Assembly (NCBI GenBank): GCA_937863225.1
Contig: CALMEI010000044.1
Span: 1 to 64,000, forward strand
From: an uncultured Polaromonas sp.
GTDB taxonomy: Bacteria; Pseudomonadota; Gammaproteobacteria; Burkholderiales; Burkholderiaceae_C
Length of the DNA: 64,000 bases
Direction of reading: 5' to 3'
Shown: piece by piece, positions 18,182 through 27,322 of the stretch
How positions within the stretch are numbered: position 1 is the stretch's first letter
Layout of the letters: each line of letters starts with the position of its first letter
Notes under the pieces: generated by a model
What the model was told of the DNA's origin: nothing
What the model saw: the letters and a program-made list of their open reading frames with translations, nothing else
The model's database searches: none
Translations under genes and position numbers: made by a program

Positions 18182-19119
18182 AGTCGTTCAAACTTTCGAA
18201 TGGGTCATGCATACCAGCCAGCTTGTGTTCAATCCTGGTTGCATTGCTACTGTCATTGACAGGTGTAAAACCTTTACACGCTGCGCCAATCGACGATTAT
18301 TTCACCGCCATTAAAAATGACAACGATGGCGCGGTGGTGACCTTGCTGTTTCGTGGTTTGGACGTCAACACGGTTGATGCACAAGGACGGCATGGTTTGC
18401 AAATAGCGTTGGCAGAAGGCTCTTTAAAGGTTGCCAAAACTTTGCTCGATTTGACCAGCACACAAGTCAATACCAAAAGCCAACAAGACGAAACGCCATT
18501 GATGATGGCCGCTATCAAAGGCCATTTGGAGATGGCCAAGCGCATCATCAAAAAGGGCGGCGATGTCAACAAAACCGGGTGGACGCCATTGCACTATGCG
18601 GCAACGGGTGGTCACATCGACATGATGAAGCTGTTGCTGGCAGAGCATGCATATATTGATGCGGAGTCGCCCAACAAAAGTACCCCCATCATGCTTGCTG
18701 CCATGTATGGCACACCTGAAGCAGTGGAATTGTTGATCGTTGAGGGTGCGGATTTGTTGTTGAAAAATGAGTTGGGCTTGACTGCACTTGATTTTGCCAA
18801 GCAGGCAGACCGCAATGACATTGCGAAAGTGATTGAAGATGCCATTCGCTGGGATGAAAAAGAGGCTGCCAAAGAAGCTGCAAAAGCGGATGCGAAAAAA
18901 ATGACAGTGTTGAATCCGTCGAATACGCTCGACGAGCGCAACAAAATCAGCGCGCCCATCGATGTTGATGCAGCCAGTCCACCTCGATATCAACTGCGTT
19001 TAACGAATCAACTGAACATGGTCAAACCGTCGTCACAAAAATTGCCGTTGCAAGGAACGGCCAAAGAACCCGAAGTACAAACCAACATCCGTTCCGAATT
19101 TGATAGTCCAACGAAATAA
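18178..19119 (+). CDS. Secreted ankyrin-repeat protein
   Basis: A 313-residue product with a signal peptide (SILVALLLSLTGVKPLHA, cleaved before APIDD) and four to five ankyrin repeats between about 40 and 220 (DETPLMMAAIKGHLEMAKRI, TGWTPLHYAATGGHIDMMKL, KSTPIMLAAMYGTPEAVELL). A Lys/Ala-rich charged stretch and a low-complexity tail follow. The likely site is the periplasm and the role protein binding; the partner is unknown. It is translationally coupled to tatD. Confidence 0.88.
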   Translation: MKSFKLSNGSCIPASLCSILVALLLSLTGVKPLHAAPIDDYFTAIKNDNDGAVVTLLFRGLDVNTVDAQGRHGLQIALAEGSLKVAKTLLDLTSTQVNTKSQQDETPLMMAAIKGHLEMAKRIIKKGGDVNKTGWTPLHYAATGGHIDMMKLLLAEHAYIDAESPNKSTPIMLAAMYGTPEAVELLIVEGADLLLKNELGLTALDFAKQADRNDIAKVIEDAIRWDEKEAAKEAAKADAKKMTVLNPSNTLDERNKISAPIDVDAASPPRYQLRLTNQLNMVKPSSQKLPLQGTAKEPEVQTNIRSEFDSPTK

Positions 19120-19132
19120 ATTTAACTTTGCA

Positions 19133-19195
19133 TTAGCTATATTTTTAATAGCACTCTAGGCAATAAATACGCTGGCTACAGCCTAAAATGGCATA
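19133..19195 (+). repeat. Dispersed palindromic repeat, intergenic copy
   Basis: TTAGCTATATTTTTAATAGC, CACTCTAGGCAATAAATACG, then CTGGCTACAGCCTAAAATGG. It lies between the convergent 3' ends of the ankyrin gene and rho. The copy shows the full structure: a terminal GCTAT/ATAGC hairpin and a second GGCT..AGCC arm. Confidence 0.9.
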
Positions 19196-19204
19196 TAAAA
19201 TGGC

Positions 19205-20479
19205 CTAGCCGCCGCGGCGCATCATCTCAAAAAACTCGTTGTTGTTTTTGGTGGCTTTCATTTGCTTGAGCACCATCTCCATGGCCTCAATCTCATCCAT
19301 GTTGTACATGAACTGGCGCAAAATTCGGGTTTTTTGCAGCACCTCGGGTTGCAACAACAGCTCTTCACGGCGCGTGCCGCTGCGGTTGAGCTGTATGCTT
19401 GGGAAGACGCGTTTTTCGTACAAGCGACGGTCTAAATGGATTTCTGAGTTGCCAGTCCCTTTGAACTCTTCGAAAATCACCTCATCCATACGGCTACCGG
19501 TGTCAATCAACGCGGTGGCGATGATGGTCAGCGAGCCGCCTTCTTCCACATTGCGCGCGGCACCCAAGAAACGCTTGGGGCGTTGCAATGCGTTGGCATC
19601 CACGCCACCGGTTAAAACTTTGCCAGAGCTGGGCACCACATTGTTGTAGGCGCGGGCTAAGCGGGTGATGGAGTCCAGCAAAATGACCACATCTTTTTTC
19701 AATTCGACCAAACGTTTGGCACGCTCAATCACCATTTCGGCAACATGCACGTGGCGTGCTGCAGGTTCATCAAAAGTGGATGCAATCACTTCACCTTTGA
19801 CCGTGCGCTGCATTTCAGTCACTTCTTCTGGGCGTTCGTCAATCAGCAACACCATCAAATAACTGTCTGGGTAGTTGGCAGAAATAGCGTGCGCAATGTG
19901 TTGCATCATCACGGTTTTTCCGCTTTTTGGCTGCGCCACAATCAAGGCACGCTGGCCTTTGCCAATGGGCGCAATGATGTCAATGATGCGGCTGGTGATA
20001 TTTTCAGAAATTTCTTTATCACCTTTGACATCACGCTCAAGGCGCATATGTTCTTTAGGAAACAACGGGGTCAAGTTTTCAAACATCACTTTGTGTTTGT
20101 TCTCGTCAGCACCACCGCCGTTAACTTTGTCAAGCTTGTTCAAAGCAAAGTAGCGCTCGCCGTCTTTGGGCGTGCGGACTTCGCCTTCAATCATGTCGCC
20201 GGTGTGCAAGTTAAAGCGGCGTACTTGGCTGGGGCTGATGTAAATGTCGTCAGTCGAAGCGGTGTAGCTGGTGTCCGGGCTGCGTAAAAAGCCAAAACCA
20301 TCGGGCAAAATTTCCAACACGCCATCGGCAAACACTTGCTCACCCGCGCGTGCACGCTTTTTGATGATGGCAAACATCAGTTCCTGTTTGCGCATGCGGC
20401 CCGTGTTTTCAATTTCAAGCTCTTCCGCTTGTTTCAAGACTTCAGATACGTGCAGGGCTTTGAGTTCGTTTAAATGCAT
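19205..20479 (-). CDS. rho: Transcription termination factor Rho
   Basis: A 424-residue hexameric RNA helicase of typical length. The N-terminal helix bundle ([20 protein letters not shown]), cold-shock-like RNA-binding domain ([20 protein letters not shown]), Walker A AQPKSGKT and Walker B ([17 protein letters not shown]) are visible, as is the Q-loop region [11 protein letters not shown]. It is preceded by a roughly 369-bp leader that could carry autoregulation. It lies downstream of trxA, the usual order in betaproteobacteria. Confidence 0.98.
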   Translation of the reverse strand: MHLNELKALHVSEVLKQAEELEIENTGRMRKQELMFAIIKKRARAGEQVFADGVLEILPDGFGFLRSPDTSYTASTDDIYISPSQVRRFNLHTGDMIEGEVRTPKDGERYFALNKLDKVNGGGADENKHKVMFENLTPLFPKEHMRLERDVKGDKEISENITSRIIDIIAPIGKGQRALIVAQPKSGKTVMMQHIAHAISANYPDSYLMVLLIDERPEEVTEMQRTVKGEVIASTFDEPAARHVHVAEMVIERAKRLVELKKDVVILLDSITRLARAYNNVVPSSGKVLTGGVDANALQRPKRFLGAARNVEEGGSLTIIATALIDTGSRMDEVIFEEFKGTGNSEIHLDRRLYEKRVFPSIQLNRSGTRREELLLQPEVLQKTRILRQFMYNMDEIEAMEMVLKQMKATKNNNEFFEMMRRGG

Positions 20480-20715
20480 GGTGCGTGGATAGCCGTTGGG
20501 CTGTTGAGAGTAAAGTTTAAAAATAAAAAACTAAAACTAAAACTAAAAAAAGTGGGGGTTGTATTTGAGCGCGTGAAGCAATTGCTCAAAAGCTCTAATT
20601 GGGAACGGGTTTGGTTCTAAGTGCCGTTTTAGATTTCTTGCATTTCACAGAAATCGCGGCGAATACTTGGTATGTTGGAATTATGACAGATTTTAGGGCA
20701 ATCTGACTTCGAAAA

Positions 20716-20835
20716 ATTCCCCTTTCTTGGAAGGGGTGGCGCGAAGCGACGGGGTAGTTTGCTTGCGGTAAGAAAAATGAAGGGTGCAGGGAACTACCCC
20801 GCCCGTTGGGCACCCCTTCCCGAGGAAGGGGAATT
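20716..20835. repeat. 120-bp double-hairpin element between trxA and rho
   Basis: The outer arms AATTCCCCTT... (20716-20760) and ...AAGGGGAATT (20792-20835) are imperfect inverted copies over about 44 bp. Each arm folds internally (CCCCTTTCTTGGAAGGGG, CCCCTTCCCGAGGAAGGGG), and GGGGTAGTT pairs with AACTACCCC. A cruciform-like, MITE-like structure results, with no coding potential. The rest of the 20480-20848 gap holds an A-rich tract with tandem CTAAAA units (about 20529-20550) and nothing else I can name. Confidence 0.85.
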
Positions 20836-20848
20836 AAAAAAACAAGAC

Positions 20849-21181
20849 TTAAGCAATCTGCTCGTCAATGAATGACGTCAATTGTGCTTTGCCCAAAGCG
20901 CCCACTTTGGTGGCAGCAAGTTGACCGCCTTTGAACAGCATCAATGTGGGTATACCGCGAATGCCAAATTTTGCAGGAATGTCGCGGTTCTCATCCACAT
21001 TCATTTTGGCGATTTGAATTTTGTCGCCATAGGCATTGGCCACTTCGTCCAAAATCGGCGCAATCATTTTGCAAGGGCCGCACCATTCAGCCCAAAAATC
21101 GACCAATACGGGTGTGCTTGACTGCAGCACAGTCGTTTCAAATGTTGCATCCGATACGTGTTTGATGAGTTCGCTAGCCAT
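20849..21181 (-). CDS. trxA: Thioredoxin 1
   Basis: A 110-residue classical thioredoxin with the active site WAEWCGPCKM, the cis-proline region IRGIPTLMLFKGG and a terminal helix. It is a cytoplasmic disulfide reductant fed by thioredoxin reductase. It lies upstream of rho with the hairpin element between. Length and motif match the family exactly. Confidence 0.97.
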   Translation of the reverse strand: MASELIKHVSDATFETTVLQSSTPVLVDFWAEWCGPCKMIAPILDEVANAYGDKIQIAKMNVDENRDIPAKFGIRGIPTLMLFKGGQLAATKVGALGKAQLTSFIDEQIA

Positions 21182-21284
21182 GGGTGGTCCTTAAATTGAA
21201 TGAAGAATTTTAAAATTAATATTTAGCCAGAAAGTCCGACTGCACAGCCAGAATTCTATCGACTTGTATTAGAGTAAGGTCATT

Positions 21285-23954
21285 GTGCCAGAAAGCAAGT
21301 CCACCATCTTAAAAATGCCTGAATTAAGCCCACAAATTGCCGCTTATTGGCGTCAGATTTGCCAACAAATCCATGTCAATGCGCTGGCGCAAGGGGTACA
21401 TTTGTCGCGATGTGTGGTGCTTTTACCATTTGCACAACTCTTGCCAGTGGCGCGGCATTATTGGTCTGTGGCCTTCCCAGACGGTTTTGTGCCACAGTTC
21501 TTCAGCACCAAAATCTGGGCCAAACAGTTTGGTGGGTTTCAATTGGCGTCGCATGACATCAGTTTTGAAGCCACACGCGATATTTTGACAGCGGCACATT
21601 TGTTGCAGCAATCGGGCCTTGTTGGGAAGCGTTCTGCTAATCATTCATACGAAGTTTGGGACAAAAATCAAATTGATTTGCTGGCACCCAAGCTGGTCGA
21701 TATTGCACACCAAATCAGCGTTGGTTTTGCCGCAATACATCCAAACCAACGACTTGCTTTAGCCGAGCAATTGCGCATCCAACCTAACACTGCTGGGTCA
21801 GAGGCTACCGTGCAAGATTGGTTGCGATTGGAAAATGGATTGGCACAAGTTGCCATCGCGTGGGCGGCCACCAGCCGATATGCCAGTGATGTTTTATTTG
21901 ACACCGAATCGGTTAAAGCCAAAGTCGATATGGTGATGGTGGTGCCAGGCTTTCAGCGTGATGCGCTGGCACAAAATTTGATGGCACTTTGGCAACAAGA
22001 TTCACCTGATTCAGCGGTGCTATTGCCTGGCATAACTACCATGCAATCTGGGCAAATCAATGTCTACAAAGCGCAAAACGTGCTGGACGAAGCCAAAAGT
22101 TCGGCAGCCTGCGTGCTCAGGCACTTGCGTGACGGGCGTTTTCCGGTTGCCTTGGTAGCCAACGACAGGGCCTTAACCCGACGCGTGCATGCCCTGTTGC
22201 GTGACCAAGGCATTCGCATCAAAGACGAAAATGGTTGGAAATTATCGACCACCCGCGCAGCAGCAACGGTCATGAGCAGTTTGTCGGCTTGTTCCCATCG
22301 CGCCAGTTCTGATCAAGTGCTGGATTGGTTAAAGAACAGTGCATTTTTGGAAAACGCAGAGATTGTGGCGCTCGAAAAAACCATGCGACGCAAGGGTGTG
22401 GCGCGCTGGCAGGATTGGGTTCGGTTTACCTCAGACACCCATTCCAGTGTGTATTCCAGCACCCAGAAAATAGAGTCCTTGCGTCTGGCCATGCAAGGGA
22501 CACACCAACTCAGTGATTGGATTTTGCATTTACAGCAATTACTTCGGTCCAGCCTGCAGTGGGACGTCATTTGTACCGACCAAGCTGGGGAAAGAATACT
22601 GGCGGCGCTGCATTTGAAAGGGGACGCAGCGCAAGTATTTGAGGGTTTAGAACAAGCACAAACTCGCATGAGCTTGTCTGATTTTGAAAAGTGGGTGAAT
22701 CTTGCATTAGAGTCGGCTAACTTCATACCCCGTAATTCCTTGGATGATGGCAACCCTCAGGTGGTCATTCTGCCTTTGAGTCAATTGTTGTGCAGACCTT
22801 TTGCTGCAGTTGTGATAGCCGGTTGTGATGAAGTCCGGGTGCAATCGACGTCCGAATCGAATCCCTTTATGACCCGAGCGCAACAAACAATTTTGGGCTT
22901 GCCAACACCCGAAGAACACCACGCCGCGACGCTTCAGGCTTGGCAAAACGCACTCGCAACGCCTGTGTGTGATTTGCTTTGGCGCGCGTACGAGCTATCG
23001 GGCGAGTCACTGCAATTGAGCAGCGTGGTACAACGCACTCTTTTGAGTATGGGTTCTGAGCCTCATCATTTATCGACCGAGCAGTTATTTGATTGCCGTT
23101 TTGAAAACGCCAAACCGACATGCAAACCAATGCCGGACGGCGCACAGTTGGTGCCCAATCGTTTGTCCAGTAGCGCATATGAAAAACTGCGGAATTGCCC
23201 TTACCAATATTTTGCTTTGCAAATGCTGGGATTGGTAGAGGATGATGAATTGGTTGATGAAATCAGCAAACGGGACTTTGGTACTTGGCTGCACGCTGTG
23301 CTCAATTTGTTTCATGGCAATCAAAAAAATATGAGAAATCAGGCTGTATCCGGCGTATTACATGCCTATACTGCTATGATTAATATAGCAGCTGATGTGG
23401 TCACCCAACAGTTGAAATTACCTGCGGATTCATTCATGCCGTGGGCCAGTACATGGCCAAAGTTGCGTGATGGTTATTTGACTTGGCTCATCGAGCACGA
23501 AACCAGTGACTATCATTTCGATCAATCAGAATTGGCGTGCCAAACAAAACTGGGTGATTTAACCCTGCATGGACGCATAGACCGAATTGACCGTTTGGCT
23601 GCAACGGCGGGTGCTCAATCTGTCATGCTCATCGACTACAAAACTGAAAGCCTTAAAAAGACGACGCAACGCGTGAAAGAACCTTTTGAAGACACGCAGT
23701 TGGCATTTTATGGCGCATTGTTGGATGACGACACCTTGCGTGCTGCCTATGTCAATGTGAGCGAAAGAGAAACCAAAATGATCGAGCAAACGCACATCGT
23801 CGAAATTCGAGATGTTTTGATTGAGGGCATTTTGGATGATTTGCAGCGAATCGCTGCGGGTGCAGCCTTGCCCGCATTGGGTGAAGGCGCAACTTGCGAT
23901 TACTGCAAGGTGCGTGGTTTGTGTCGCAAAGATTTTTGGAACGAATCACCATGA
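21285..23954 (+). CDS. AddB-like Fe-S PD-(D/E)XK nuclease
   Basis: An 889-residue protein: an inactivated helicase-like body (about 1-600) with a C-terminal RecB-type nuclease domain. Catalytic residues are in HGRIDRIDR and MLIDYKTE. Four cysteines suitable for an AddB-type [4Fe-4S] staple are present: one in LRNCPYQYF and three in CDYCKVRGLC. It matches the betaproteobacterial 'probable DNA repair protein' type and overlaps the AddA-like helicase gene by ATGA, so the two should form a double-strand-break-processing complex. The start is GTG with AAGGT upstream. Residues about 685-704 derive from the dispersed repeat. Confidence 0.85.
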   Translation: MPESKSTILKMPELSPQIAAYWRQICQQIHVNALAQGVHLSRCVVLLPFAQLLPVARHYWSVAFPDGFVPQFFSTKIWAKQFGGFQLASHDISFEATRDILTAAHLLQQSGLVGKRSANHSYEVWDKNQIDLLAPKLVDIAHQISVGFAAIHPNQRLALAEQLRIQPNTAGSEATVQDWLRLENGLAQVAIAWAATSRYASDVLFDTESVKAKVDMVMVVPGFQRDALAQNLMALWQQDSPDSAVLLPGITTMQSGQINVYKAQNVLDEAKSSAACVLRHLRDGRFPVALVANDRALTRRVHALLRDQGIRIKDENGWKLSTTRAAATVMSSLSACSHRASSDQVLDWLKNSAFLENAEIVALEKTMRRKGVARWQDWVRFTSDTHSSVYSSTQKIESLRLAMQGTHQLSDWILHLQQLLRSSLQWDVICTDQAGERILAALHLKGDAAQVFEGLEQAQTRMSLSDFEKWVNLALESANFIPRNSLDDGNPQVVILPLSQLLCRPFAAVVIAGCDEVRVQSTSESNPFMTRAQQTILGLPTPEEHHAATLQAWQNALATPVCDLLWRAYELSGESLQLSSVVQRTLLSMGSEPHHLSTEQLFDCRFENAKPTCKPMPDGAQLVPNRLSSSAYEKLRNCPYQYFALQMLGLVEDDELVDEISKRDFGTWLHAVLNLFHGNQKNMRNQAVSGVLHAYTAMINIAADVVTQQLKLPADSFMPWASTWPKLRDGYLTWLIEHETSDYHFDQSELACQTKLGDLTLHGRIDRIDRLAATAGAQSVMLIDYKTESLKKTTQRVKEPFEDTQLAFYGALLDDDTLRAAYVNVSERETKMIEQTHIVEIRDVLIEGILDDLQRIAAGAALPALGEGATCDYCKVRGLCRKDFWNESP
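23337..23397 (-). repeat. Dispersed repeat inside the AddB-like gene
   Basis: CAGGCTGTATCCGGCGTATT, then CATGCCTATACTGCTATGAT and TAATATAGCAGC match the reverse orientation of the family with few differences. The gene reads it without a stop as QAVSGVLHAYTAMINIA. It falls between the conserved LHAVLNLF helix and the rest of the nuclease domain. Confidence 0.85.
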
Positions 23955-26900
23955 AGCCAGCCGCCTACGAGCAAAATGGCAAGCTGATTACACCTGAGTT
24001 GTTTTACAGCATCGCTTGCGACCCACGTCGCAGTGTGGCCGTTGAAGCCTGTGCAGGTGCAGGCAAAACGTGGATGTTGGTTTCCCGCATGTTGCGCGTG
24101 TTGCTGGCAGATGAAACCGAGGCTGGGGCGTGCCAACCGCATGAAATTTTAGCCATCACTTTCACGAAAAAGGCAGCCGGTGAAATGCGGCAACGCTTGC
24201 AAGAATGGCTGCTCGACTTTTCCAAAAGACCCACCGACGATTTGGAAAAAGAGTTGCAGAAACGTGGATTGACCGCCATTGATGCAAAAAACAAAAGCAG
24301 TCAATTGCGCAATTTGTACGCAAGCCTGTTAGACAAAGACAGAGGGGTACAAATCAAAACTTTTCATGCATGGTTTGCGTCCCTGCTTCGAAATGCGCCT
24401 TTGTCGGTTTTTGAAAAACTGAACTTGCCACCTGTTTACACCCTGCTAGAAGATGATAAAAGCGCCATCGCAGGCGTATGGCGGCGGTTTTTTGCACATT
24501 TGCTCACGAATGTTAGCGCCAAAGCTGATTTTGATTCGCTGATTGCAGCGTACGGCCGTTCGCAAACGCTCAAAGCGCTTGAAGAGGCGCTCATGAAACG
24601 ATCTGAATTTGAATTGGCCGATGCACACGGTGTGGTGGAGAGTTCCGTGCCACCTTTCGGCATTTTCGTTCCTGACTTTAAAGATGTCGCATCGCCTGAC
24701 GATTTGCTTGCCACTATGGATGCAAAAGATCGCTGGCTGGCAAGGGCAAAATTATTATCTGTTGAGAAAAACAAAACTCCAGTCAAAGCTGCGCAAGAAG
24801 TGGTTTCAGCATTTGAATGTACCGATCTGGCAGAGCGTTTTGCAATATTGCGAAATGCTTTTTTTATTGCTGTTGAAGACAGACTTACACACCATCTACA
24901 AAAATTTCCAGCTGCGCAAGAAGCCGAAATTGAATTGCGCGTTCTATGCAAAGCGCAGGCTCAACACGCAGCTTGGATCTATCAACAACGCATGACCCGT
25001 TTGATGCGCATTTTGATTGCAGAATTTACTGCACTGAAGTACGAGCGGGGTTGGGTAGACATGAACGATGTTGAGCGTGCCGCACAATTCATGTTGTCCC
25101 ATTCTGCCATGAGCGCTTGGATGCAAGAACGCTTGGACGCACGTGTCAAACACTTGATGGTAGATGAATTTCAAGATACCAGTCCCATGCAATGGCAAAC
25201 CTTGTACAGTTGGTTGGCTGGCTATGCCGGGGCATCGCAGGCGACTCCCAGTGTTTTCATAGTGGGAGACCCGAAGCAAAGTATTTACCGTTTTCGCCGC
25301 GCCGAACCGCAAGTGTTTATAGCTGCCAAGCAATTTGTGCGCGAGGGTTTGTTGGGTGATGTGTTGAGTTGTGACCACACGCGGCGCAACGCCGATGAGG
25401 TTTTAACGGCAGTCAATGGCGCGATGCTGCAAGCACAAGATGACAATGAATACCAAGGTTATCGAACACACAGCACCGAAGCAAAGCATCAAGGTGAGGT
25501 GCTCAGTCTGCCTCAAATACAGCGTGATGCCATCACAAAAGACAAACGCAAAGATAAACTTGCAGACACGCATCTATCAGAATTGGTTTGGCGTGATAGC
25601 TTGAGTGAACCCAAAATATTGGAAGAGGAAAAGCTCAATACCTTAGAGTGCCGACAGGCGGCACAGTACATCGCGCAGCAAATTCAAAACGGTACTCAAC
25701 CCAAAGAAATCATGGTGTTGGCACGTCAACGTGTGCGTTTATCGCAGTTGCTATTGGAACTTCAAGCGCTAGGCATTGCCAGCGAACAACCAGAGAAATT
25801 AGAATTGGCCGACGCACCAGAAGTACAAGACGTGGTGGCTTTGTTGGATGCGTTGGTATCTCCTGCACATGATTTGTCGCTGGCCAGGGCGCTGAAATCA
25901 CCGATATTTGGTTTGGATGATGATGCTTTGATTTCAATAGCCTTGCTCAAACAGGGCGAACGTGCGATCGATTCATGGTTTGATTTGCTACAAAATAAAG
26001 AGCATGTTAGGCAAGATATATGCTGGATTGGTGCCAAATTGGCTATATGGAAAGGTTTGCTAGAGACACTGCCGCCGCACGATGCGTTGTCGGTCATTTA
26101 CCAAGATGGTGATATCCTGGCCAGATTTGTTCAGTCTGTGCCCGCAACACGGTGTGAAGAGGTACAGATTAATTTGCAAGCATTGCTGCAAGCGGCATTG
26201 GACATCAATACCGCGCGCTACACCACACCGTACATGTTCGTGCGCGCGATGAAATCGGGGCGCAGTGACGAGAATCGTTCAGACGAAATCAGCATGGTGG
26301 ATGCCACGCAAACGGTGATGAAGCCATCAAATAGCAATGATCACGCCATCAAATTGTTAACCGTGCATGGCGCAAAAGGGTTGGAAGCTGATTTGGTATT
26401 GCTATTGGATACCGATGCCTTGCCAAAGCGATCCAAAACCATGTCGGTCCTCCTTGATTGGCCCGGTGAAGACACTCACCCATCACGTTTTGTTTTCATG
26501 CAGAGTGAAAAACAGCCAGCCCCAAGTGTTCAAGCATTTTTCGACATTGAAAAATCAGCCCGACATCGTGAAGAACTCAACGCCTTGTATGTGGCCATGA
26601 CCCGTGCGAAGAAACAATTGGTTTTCTCAAGCATAGTGCCGCACGGTGATTCAGGTTTGACTTGGTGGAAACGCATTCAGCCGTATGCCAAGCCAATCAT
26701 CCCAGTTGATCAATTGCAAACGTCGTTGAAGCAGGTCGCAGATAGGCAAGCAATTGAACTTTTGGAACTACCCAAGTTTGTTGCAGGAATCACTGAGCAA
26801 GTTAGTTCAGAACTTTATCTTGATGGCTCAGATAGGGAGCAAGCTGATCCATCGGTAGCCCAATCAGCACGAATCGGGCAAGCGATGCACATGCTGCTTC

Positions 26901-27322
26901 AGCATTTGCCTTTGCGGCATGCCAATGAATCGGTGTCTTTTGACGATGTGTTGATACGATCTGTTCAGCAGGAATTTGAATTGAACCGTGATGAAATCAA
27001 ACAATCCATTTTGATGGCGCATCAAATTGCCACGGGCCAAGGTGCTTGGGCTTGGTATGGTGAATTAATTGACTGGTGCAGCAATGAAGTTGAGATGATT
27101 TTCAATGGACAATTGATTCGCATTGATCGATTGGTCAAGCGCGCAGATACAGGCCAGTGGTGGGTATTGGATTACAAGTCTGAATCGCAGCCGCAAGCAA
27201 AAGAAGAATTAATGGCGCAGATGAATGTTTACAGATCAGCTGTGCAAAAAAACCAAATCGGCGACACCGTGAAAGCCGCATTTTTAACAGCCAATGGAAA
27301 TTTGATCGAAGTGCATGGTTAA
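23951..27322 (+). CDS. AddA-like UvrD/RecB-family helicase-nuclease
   Basis: A roughly 1123-residue SF1A helicase with a C-terminal nuclease. Walker A is ACAGAGKTWML; motif II VDEFQDTSPMQWQ; motif III GDPKQSIYRFRRAEPQVF; motif V/VI region LLTVHGAKGLEAD and LYVAMTRAKKQL. The nuclease motif IRIDRLVKR...WVLDYKSE is complete. It partners the AddB-like protein in processing DNA ends for RecA. The ATG at 23951 overlaps the upstream stop (ATGA); the frame opens earlier but only inside the upstream gene. Residues about 679-697 match the dispersed repeat. Confidence 0.9.
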   Translation: MKPAAYEQNGKLITPELFYSIACDPRRSVAVEACAGAGKTWMLVSRMLRVLLADETEAGACQPHEILAITFTKKAAGEMRQRLQEWLLDFSKRPTDDLEKELQKRGLTAIDAKNKSSQLRNLYASLLDKDRGVQIKTFHAWFASLLRNAPLSVFEKLNLPPVYTLLEDDKSAIAGVWRRFFAHLLTNVSAKADFDSLIAAYGRSQTLKALEEALMKRSEFELADAHGVVESSVPPFGIFVPDFKDVASPDDLLATMDAKDRWLARAKLLSVEKNKTPVKAAQEVVSAFECTDLAERFAILRNAFFIAVEDRLTHHLQKFPAAQEAEIELRVLCKAQAQHAAWIYQQRMTRLMRILIAEFTALKYERGWVDMNDVERAAQFMLSHSAMSAWMQERLDARVKHLMVDEFQDTSPMQWQTLYSWLAGYAGASQATPSVFIVGDPKQSIYRFRRAEPQVFIAAKQFVREGLLGDVLSCDHTRRNADEVLTAVNGAMLQAQDDNEYQGYRTHSTEAKHQGEVLSLPQIQRDAITKDKRKDKLADTHLSELVWRDSLSEPKILEEEKLNTLECRQAAQYIAQQIQNGTQPKEIMVLARQRVRLSQLLLELQALGIASEQPEKLELADAPEVQDVVALLDALVSPAHDLSLARALKSPIFGLDDDALISIALLKQGERAIDSWFDLLQNKEHVRQDICWIGAKLAIWKGLLETLPPHDALSVIYQDGDILARFVQSVPATRCEEVQINLQALLQAALDINTARYTTPYMFVRAMKSGRSDENRSDEISMVDATQTVMKPSNSNDHAIKLLTVHGAKGLEADLVLLLDTDALPKRSKTMSVLLDWPGEDTHPSRFVFMQSEKQPAPSVQAFFDIEKSARHREELNALYVAMTRAKKQLVFSSIVPHGDSGLTWWKRIQPYAKPIIPVDQLQTSLKQVADRQAIELLELPKFVAGITEQVSSELYLDGSDREQADPSVAQSARIGQAMHMLLQHLPLRHANESVSFDDVLIRSVQQEFELNRDEIKQSILMAHQIATGQGAWAWYGELIDWCSNEVEMIFNGQLIRIDRLVKRADTGQWWVLDYKSESQPQAKEELMAQMNVYRSAVQKNQIGDTVKAAFLTANGNLIEVHG
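25985..26042 (+). repeat. Probable dispersed-repeat copy inside the AddA-like gene
   Basis: By hand alignment roughly three quarters of 58 positions match the intergenic copy at 8550-8605. Shared blocks are TTGCTA at the start, TAGGCAA in the middle and TGCCAAATTGG at the end. The gene frame is one that has stops in the intergenic copy; those positions are substituted here (AAA, GAG, GAT). Confidence 0.6.

Noticed and set aside
20520-20555. A-rich tandem CTAAAA units before rho
   Set aside because: Only about three imperfect units; too short for a CRISPR or meaningful satellite and probably just a low-complexity leader.
23894-23950. Earlier start of the AddA-like gene
   Set aside because: The extension lies wholly inside the AddB-like cysteine-motif coding region; the ATGA overlap at 23951 is the normal coupled start.
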